The notes beneath the pieces are model-generated. The model was not told the DNA's origin. It saw nothing but the letters and a program-made list of their open reading frames with translations, and did not search any database. Shown here piece by piece: positions 6,867 to 9,365 of a stretch of DNA of 9,365 nt. Position 1 is the first letter of the stretch; each line of letters begins with the position of its first letter. Source of the DNA: Bacteroidota bacterium (GTDB taxonomy: Bacteria; Bacteroidota; Bacteroidia; Flavobacteriales; Weeksellaceae); the NCBI GenBank assembly GCA_023433225.1, contig JAEZDQ010000002.1, positions 1-9,365 of the forward strand, read 5' to 3'. A program made the translations under genes and the position numbers.

Positions 6867-7562
6867 TTATGCGTTTAAACTTTTTGGATCTACTGCAATT
6901 CCCGGGCTCATTGTACTGGAGAGGGTAATGCTTTTCATATACGTACCTTTTGCTGCGGTCGGTTTTAGTTTAACCAAAGTCGAAACCAATTCCGCTGCAT
7001 TGTCCTTTATTTTTTCAGGTTCAAAAGACACTTTCCCGATGGCGGCATGGATGATTCCGTAACGGTCTACTTTGAAGTCGATTTTACCGGCTTTCACGTC
7101 GGAAACTGCCTTACCTACTTCAGTGGTTACGGTTCCGGCTTTGGGGTTCGGCATCAAACCTCTTGGACCTAAAACACGTCCCAACGGACCTAATTTCCCC
7201 ATCACGGCGGGCATGGTGACAATCACATCCACATCTGTCCAACCGTTTTTGATTTTATCCAAGTATTCGTCTAAACCCACATAATCTGCGCCGGCTTCTT
7301 TTGCTTCGGCTTCTTTATCGGGTGTAACCAAAGCCAAGACTTTTACATCTTTACCTGTTCCGTGGGGCAATGAAACTACACCGCGAACCATTTGATTCGC
7401 TTTTTTAGGGTCAACCCCCAAACGAACCGCTATATCTACAGATGCGTCGAACTTTGCCGTATTTACATCTTTTACCAAAGCTGCGGCTTCGTCGATAGTG
7501 TACAATTTACTTTTATCTACTTTAGCTTGTGCTTCCTTTTGCTTCTTTGTTAACTGAGCCAT
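6867..7562 (-). CDS. rplA: 50S ribosomal protein L1
   Basis: L1 binds 23S rRNA helices 76-78 and forms the mobile stalk that helps release deacylated tRNA from the E site. In several bacteria it also represses its own operon by binding the mRNA. The product has 231 residues, normal for the family. The two-domain fold is marked by KFDASVDIAVRLGVDPKK (37-54), the signature LGPRGLMPNPKAGTVT (131-146) and GKIDFKVDRYGIIHAAIGK (149-167). The C-terminal KGTYMKSITLSSTMSPGI is also typical. It starts 19 bases after rplK at an ATG in an A-rich context and stops with TAA. I could not find a convincing L1-type mRNA site in the short gap before rplK. Confidence 0.99.
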   Translation of the reverse strand: MAQLTKKQKEAQAKVDKSKLYTIDEAAALVKDVNTAKFDASVDIAVRLGVDPKKANQMVRGVVSLPHGTGKDVKVLALVTPDKEAEAKEAGADYVGLDEYLDKIKNGWTDVDVIVTMPAVMGKLGPLGRVLGPRGLMPNPKAGTVTTEVGKAVSDVKAGKIDFKVDRYGIIHAAIGKVSFEPEKIKDNAAELVSTLVKLKPTAAKGTYMKSITLSSTMSPGIAVDPKSLNA

Positions 7563-7581
7563 TTTTTTACTTTTAAATGTT

Positions 7582-8022
7582 TTACTCCGGAGCTTGTCCT
7601 CCTTTTACGGTTATACCCATAGAACGAGCTGTCCCGGCCACCATTTTCATTGCGGACTCTACGTTAAAGCAGTTCATATCTTGGATTTTGTCTTCAGCGA
7701 TAGTTCTGATTTGATCCCAAGAAATGGATGCTACTTTTACACGGTTCGGTTCACCAGATGCTTTTTTGATCTTGGTGGCATCCATCAACTGGATTGCAAC
7801 GGGTGGGGTTTTGATAATGAAATCAAATGATTTGTCTTGGTAGACAGTAATCACCACCGGCAAAACCTGACCTTGTTTTTCCTGTGTACGTCCGTTAAAC
7901 TGTTTGCAGAACTCCATGATGTTGACGCCTGCGGCACCCAATGCCGGCCCAACCGGTGGGGAAGGGTTTGCAGCACCTCCTTTCACTTGGAGTTTTACAA
8001 TTTTTTCAACTTTTTTTGCCAT
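7582..8022 (-). CDS. rplK: 50S ribosomal protein L11
   Basis: L11 binds the GTPase-associated centre of 23S rRNA, takes part in factor binding and the stringent response, and forms part of the thiostrepton site. The product has 146 residues. The N-terminal domain has KLQVKGGAANPSPPVGPALG (10-29) with the prolines P22 and P26 linked to thiostrepton sensitivity. GVNIMEFCKQFN (32-43) follows. The C-terminal rRNA-binding domain ends with MVAGTARSMGITVKG (127-141). It starts 41 bases after nusG, in the order nusG-rplK-rplA-rplJ-rplL that is almost universal in bacteria. The stop is TAA. Confidence 0.99.
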   Translation of the reverse strand: MAKKVEKIVKLQVKGGAANPSPPVGPALGAAGVNIMEFCKQFNGRTQEKQGQVLPVVITVYQDKSFDFIIKTPPVAIQLMDATKIKKASGEPNRVKVASISWDQIRTIAEDKIQDMNCFNVESAMKMVAGTARSMGITVKGGQAPE

Positions 8023-8023
8023 T

Positions 8024-8055
8024 TTGTTTTAATTAAAATTAAGCGTATATATTTG
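8024..8055 (+). promoter_or_regulatory. promoter-like element reading antisense into nusG
   Basis: On the plus strand TATATTTG (8048-8055) matches TAnnTTTG exactly, with TTG (8024-8026) 21 bases upstream. The spacing is the same as in the predicted rpoB promoter. It sits in the nusG-rplK gap and would start a transcript near 8062 running antisense through nusG and secE. No plausible plus-strand gene follows. The motif is short and AT-rich, and I found one other plus-strand TAnnTTTG (6783-6790, without a spaced TTG), so chance remains likely. Confidence 0.25.
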
Positions 8056-8063
8056 GAAGCAGC

Positions 8064-8609
8064 CTAAATTTTCTCTACTTGCATGAAAGACAGTTCAAGA
8101 GGGGTTTTACGACCGAAAATCAATACCATGACCTCTAATTTGCGTTTGTCTTCATTTATTTTTTCGATGGTTCCGTTAAATCCGTTGAAAGGGCCATCGA
8201 TGACTTTCACGGTTTCTCCTATCAGGTAAGGAATATTGATCATTGATTCGTCGGATTCTGCCAATTCATCGACCTTACCCAACATCCGGTTTACTTCTGC
8301 TTGTCTCATCGGCAAAGGGTCGCCTCCTTTGGTAGCGCTTAAAAAGCTGATGACGGCAGGGATGTTTTTGATGATATGGGGAATTTCTCCTTGTAATTCC
8401 GCTTCAATCATTACATAACCGGGATAGTGAACTTTTTCTTTTTGGACTTTTTTCCCGTTTCTGATTTGAATTACTTTTTCCATCGGCACGACTACTTGTC
8501 CAATGAAATCTTGTAATTGATGGTACTGAATTTCATTTTCAATGTAGGTTTTTACCTTAGCTTCTTGTCCGCTGACGGTTTTAAGTACGTACCATTTTTT
8601 ATTACTCAT
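8064..8609 (-). CDS. nusG: transcription termination/antitermination factor NusG
   Basis: NusG binds the RNA polymerase clamp as a processivity and pausing factor, and links polymerase to Rho or to the ribosomal protein S10. The 181-residue product has an N-terminal NGN domain. This opens KKWYVLKTVSGQEAKVKTY (4-22), with HYPGYVMIEAEL at 61-72 and the PAVISFLSATKGGDPLPM segment at 84-101. A KOW domain follows (GETVKVIDGPFNGFNGTIEK, 131-150). There is no inserted domain of the kind seen in specialised NusG paralogues, and the genomic position next to secE is that of the housekeeping copy. The start is 24 bases after secE. It is the only gene in the window ending in TAG. Confidence 0.99.
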   Translation of the reverse strand: MSNKKWYVLKTVSGQEAKVKTYIENEIQYHQLQDFIGQVVVPMEKVIQIRNGKKVQKEKVHYPGYVMIEAELQGEIPHIIKNIPAVISFLSATKGGDPLPMRQAEVNRMLGKVDELAESDESMINIPYLIGETVKVIDGPFNGFNGTIEKINEDKRKLEVMVLIFGRKTPLELSFMQVEKI

Positions 8610-8633
8610 AATCTTTTCTTATCAAATTGTTGT

Positions 8634-8828
8634 TTACCTCAGAAATGTAAATATGTTTTTAATCACCACATCTCCGAAGAAGGTATCAACCAAGTACAAG
8701 AAAACAGCTAAGATGACCGTTGCAATAGCTACGATGATTGTATCTTGCTGCAGGCTGGGCCATGAAGGCCAGGTCACATGGTCTCTGAATTCGTAATAAG
8801 ATTCTTTTATATAGTTTATTATTTTCAT
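8634..8828 (-). CDS. secE: preprotein translocase subunit SecE
   Basis: SecE is the small essential membrane subunit that clamps SecY in the Sec protein-export channel. The 64-residue product is the short, single-span form common outside the gammaproteobacteria. An amphipathic N-terminal helix (MKIINYIKESYYEFRDHV) is followed by the conserved TWPSWPSLQQDT at 19-30 and one hydrophobic membrane segment at about 31-50 (TIIVAIATVILAVFLYLVD). The C-terminus is short. It lies 24 bases before nusG, the usual pair, and 81 bases after the tRNA-Trp gene. The start ATG at 8828 has no Shine-Dalgarno sequence, and the stop is TAA. Confidence 0.98.
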   Translation of the reverse strand: MKIINYIKESYYEFRDHVTWPSWPSLQQDTIIVAIATVILAVFLYLVDTFFGDVVIKNIFTFLR

Positions 8829-8909
8829 CTGTTCTATATTGTTTTCAACAGTGCCGGAAAGGAATTGCGCCTAAATGTTTAATTCGTTCCCCAACAATGC
8901 TGTCCGATG

Positions 8910-8981
8910 CACGGGCACAAGGATTCGAACCCTGACCAGCGGTTTTGGAGACCGCGATACTAACCATTATACTATGCCCGT
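8910..8981 (-). tRNA. trpT: tRNA-Trp (anticodon CCA)
   Basis: The 72-base cloverleaf is fully traceable. The acceptor stem ACGGGCA/TGCCCGT has seven pairs with discriminator G73. The D-arm contains the GG pair in AATGGTTA. The anticodon stem GCGGT/ACCGC encloses loop CTCCAAA with anticodon CCA at 8946-8948. The variable loop has four bases, and the T-arm CAGGG-TTCGAAT-CCTTG has one G-U pair. The 3' CCA is not encoded (CAT follows), so it must be added by nucleotidyltransferase. It sits between tuf and secE in the same orientation, so it is probably cut out of a polycistronic transcript by RNase P and 3' processing. Confidence 0.98.
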
Positions 8982-8990
8982 ATGTGAGAC

Positions 8991-9023
8991 AAGGTGCTTT
9001 CGGATTTGAGTCGAAAACACCTT
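8991..9023 (-). other. strong hairpin between tuf and tRNA-Trp
   Basis: On the transcribed strand AAGGTG-T-TTTCG pairs with CGAAA-G-CACCTT (one T-G wobble, 12 pairs) around the nine-base loop ACTCAAATC. The hairpin begins 27 bases after the tuf stop and ends 9 bases before the tRNA. It is followed by GTCTCACAT, not a U-tract, so it does not look like an efficient intrinsic terminator. It may instead stabilise the tuf mRNA 3' end after the tRNA is excised, or attenuate weakly. The function is inferred. Confidence 0.6.
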
Positions 9024-9050
9024 TACCTCATTTAATATTTAATTCTTAGA

Positions 9051-9365
9051 TTAATCAAGAATTTCAGTAACCTGACCAGCTCCAACTGTTCTACCACCTT
9101 CGCGGATAGCGAAACGAAGACCATCATTCAACGCAATTGGCTGAATCAAATCAACTGTGATGGTTAAGTTGTCTCCCGGCAATACCATTTCTACTCCTTC
9201 CGGCAACTGGATTTCTCCTGTTACGTCCGTTGTACGAACATAGAACTGAGGACGGTATTTATTGTGGAAAGGTGTGTGTCGACCTCCTTCTTCTTTGGTC
9301 TAGATATAGACTTGCGCTTTGAATTTTTAGTGGGGCTTCACGGATCCTGATTTTCCGATTACCAT
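9051..9365 (-). CDS. tuf: elongation factor Tu, 3' part, with two in-frame stops near the window edge
   Basis: EF-Tu delivers aminoacyl-tRNA to the ribosome as a GTP complex. The frame entering from the right edge reads MVIGKSGSVKPH-stop-KFKAQVYI-stop-TKEEGGRHTPF and continues cleanly to REGGRTVGAGQVTEILD and a TAA at 9051. This is domain III, the last quarter of the roughly 395-residue protein. TKEEGGRHTPFHNKYRPQFY and the C-terminal VTEILD are near-invariant. The stops are TAA at 9327-9329, where the family has Thr (VKPHTKF), and TAG at 9300-9302, where it has Leu (VYILTKE). GKSG also stands where flavobacterial EF-Tu has about CKPG. All differences are substitutions, the frame is kept, and all lie in the last 66 bases. 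Low-quality sequence at a contig end is the likeliest cause. A pseudogene or a chimeric join is possible. Confidence 0.9.

Noticed and set aside
8029..8042. TTAATT-AA-AATTAA inverted repeat before rplK as an L1-binding or terminator hairpin
   Set aside because: The stem is all A-T with a two-base loop, which cannot form a stable hairpin, and it does not resemble the L1 target on 23S rRNA.
9300..9329. Stop codon recoding suggested by TAG and TAA inside tuf
   Set aside because: The same codons end real genes here: nusG ends in TAG and seven others in TAA. The anomalies are confined to the window edge together with other odd substitutions, so sequence error is simpler.
9278..9347. GTCGAC, TCTAGA and GGATCC in the order of a cloning polylinker near the right end
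   Set aside because: They are spread over about 70 bases of clearly tuf-derived sequence. GTCGAC and GGATCC fall in conserved Gly-Gly-Arg and Gly-Ser codons, and TCTAGA arises from the aberrant TAG. There is no vector sequence.

Overview
The window is an ordinary, highly conserved housekeeping locus from a member of the Bacteroidota, most likely a flavobacterium. It carries the tuf - tRNA-Trp - secE - nusG - rplK - rplA - rplJ - rplL - rpoB - rpoC cluster. Every gene lies on the minus strand, so transcription runs from the right end of the window to the left. The assignment rests on four things: the gene order with a tRNA-Trp between tuf and secE; an RpoB with the extra charged helical region typical of Bacteroidota; A-rich sequence without a Shine-Dalgarno motif before every start codon; and a perfect match to the Bacteroidota promoter consensus (TTG, about 20 bases, TAnnTTTG) before rpoB.

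Layout from right to left in transcription order. 9365-9051 is the 3' third of tuf, carrying two in-frame stop codons close to the window edge that are probably sequence errors. 9023-8991 is a strong hairpin. 8981-8910 is tRNA-Trp(CCA). 8828-8634 is secE, 8609-8064 nusG, 8022-7582 rplK, 7562-6867 rplA, 6854-6324 rplJ and 6187-5810 rplL. 5789-5756 is an intrinsic terminator directly after rplL. 5644-5613 is a promoter and 5606-5356 a roughly 250-base untranslated leader. 5355-1522 is rpoB. 1444-1 is the 5' part of rpoC, cut by the window edge one residue after its catalytic NADFDGDQM motif.

The genes supply linked parts of gene expression: elongation factor Tu, a tRNA, the SecE translocase subunit, the transcription elongation factor NusG, the L1 and L7/L12 stalks of the large ribosomal subunit, and the two large catalytic subunits of RNA polymerase. 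All reading frames are intact except the tuf end.

I did not find an undescribed defence, mobile or biosynthetic system, and no CRISPR, insertion sequence or foreign gene is visible. What merits a second look is regulatory. The rplL-rpoB junction carries a terminator, a separate promoter with a repeated TGTACA element, and a structured leader without any ATG. The canonical L10 leader site before rplJ is absent. There is a promoter-like element pointing antisense into nusG. The tuf end is damaged.
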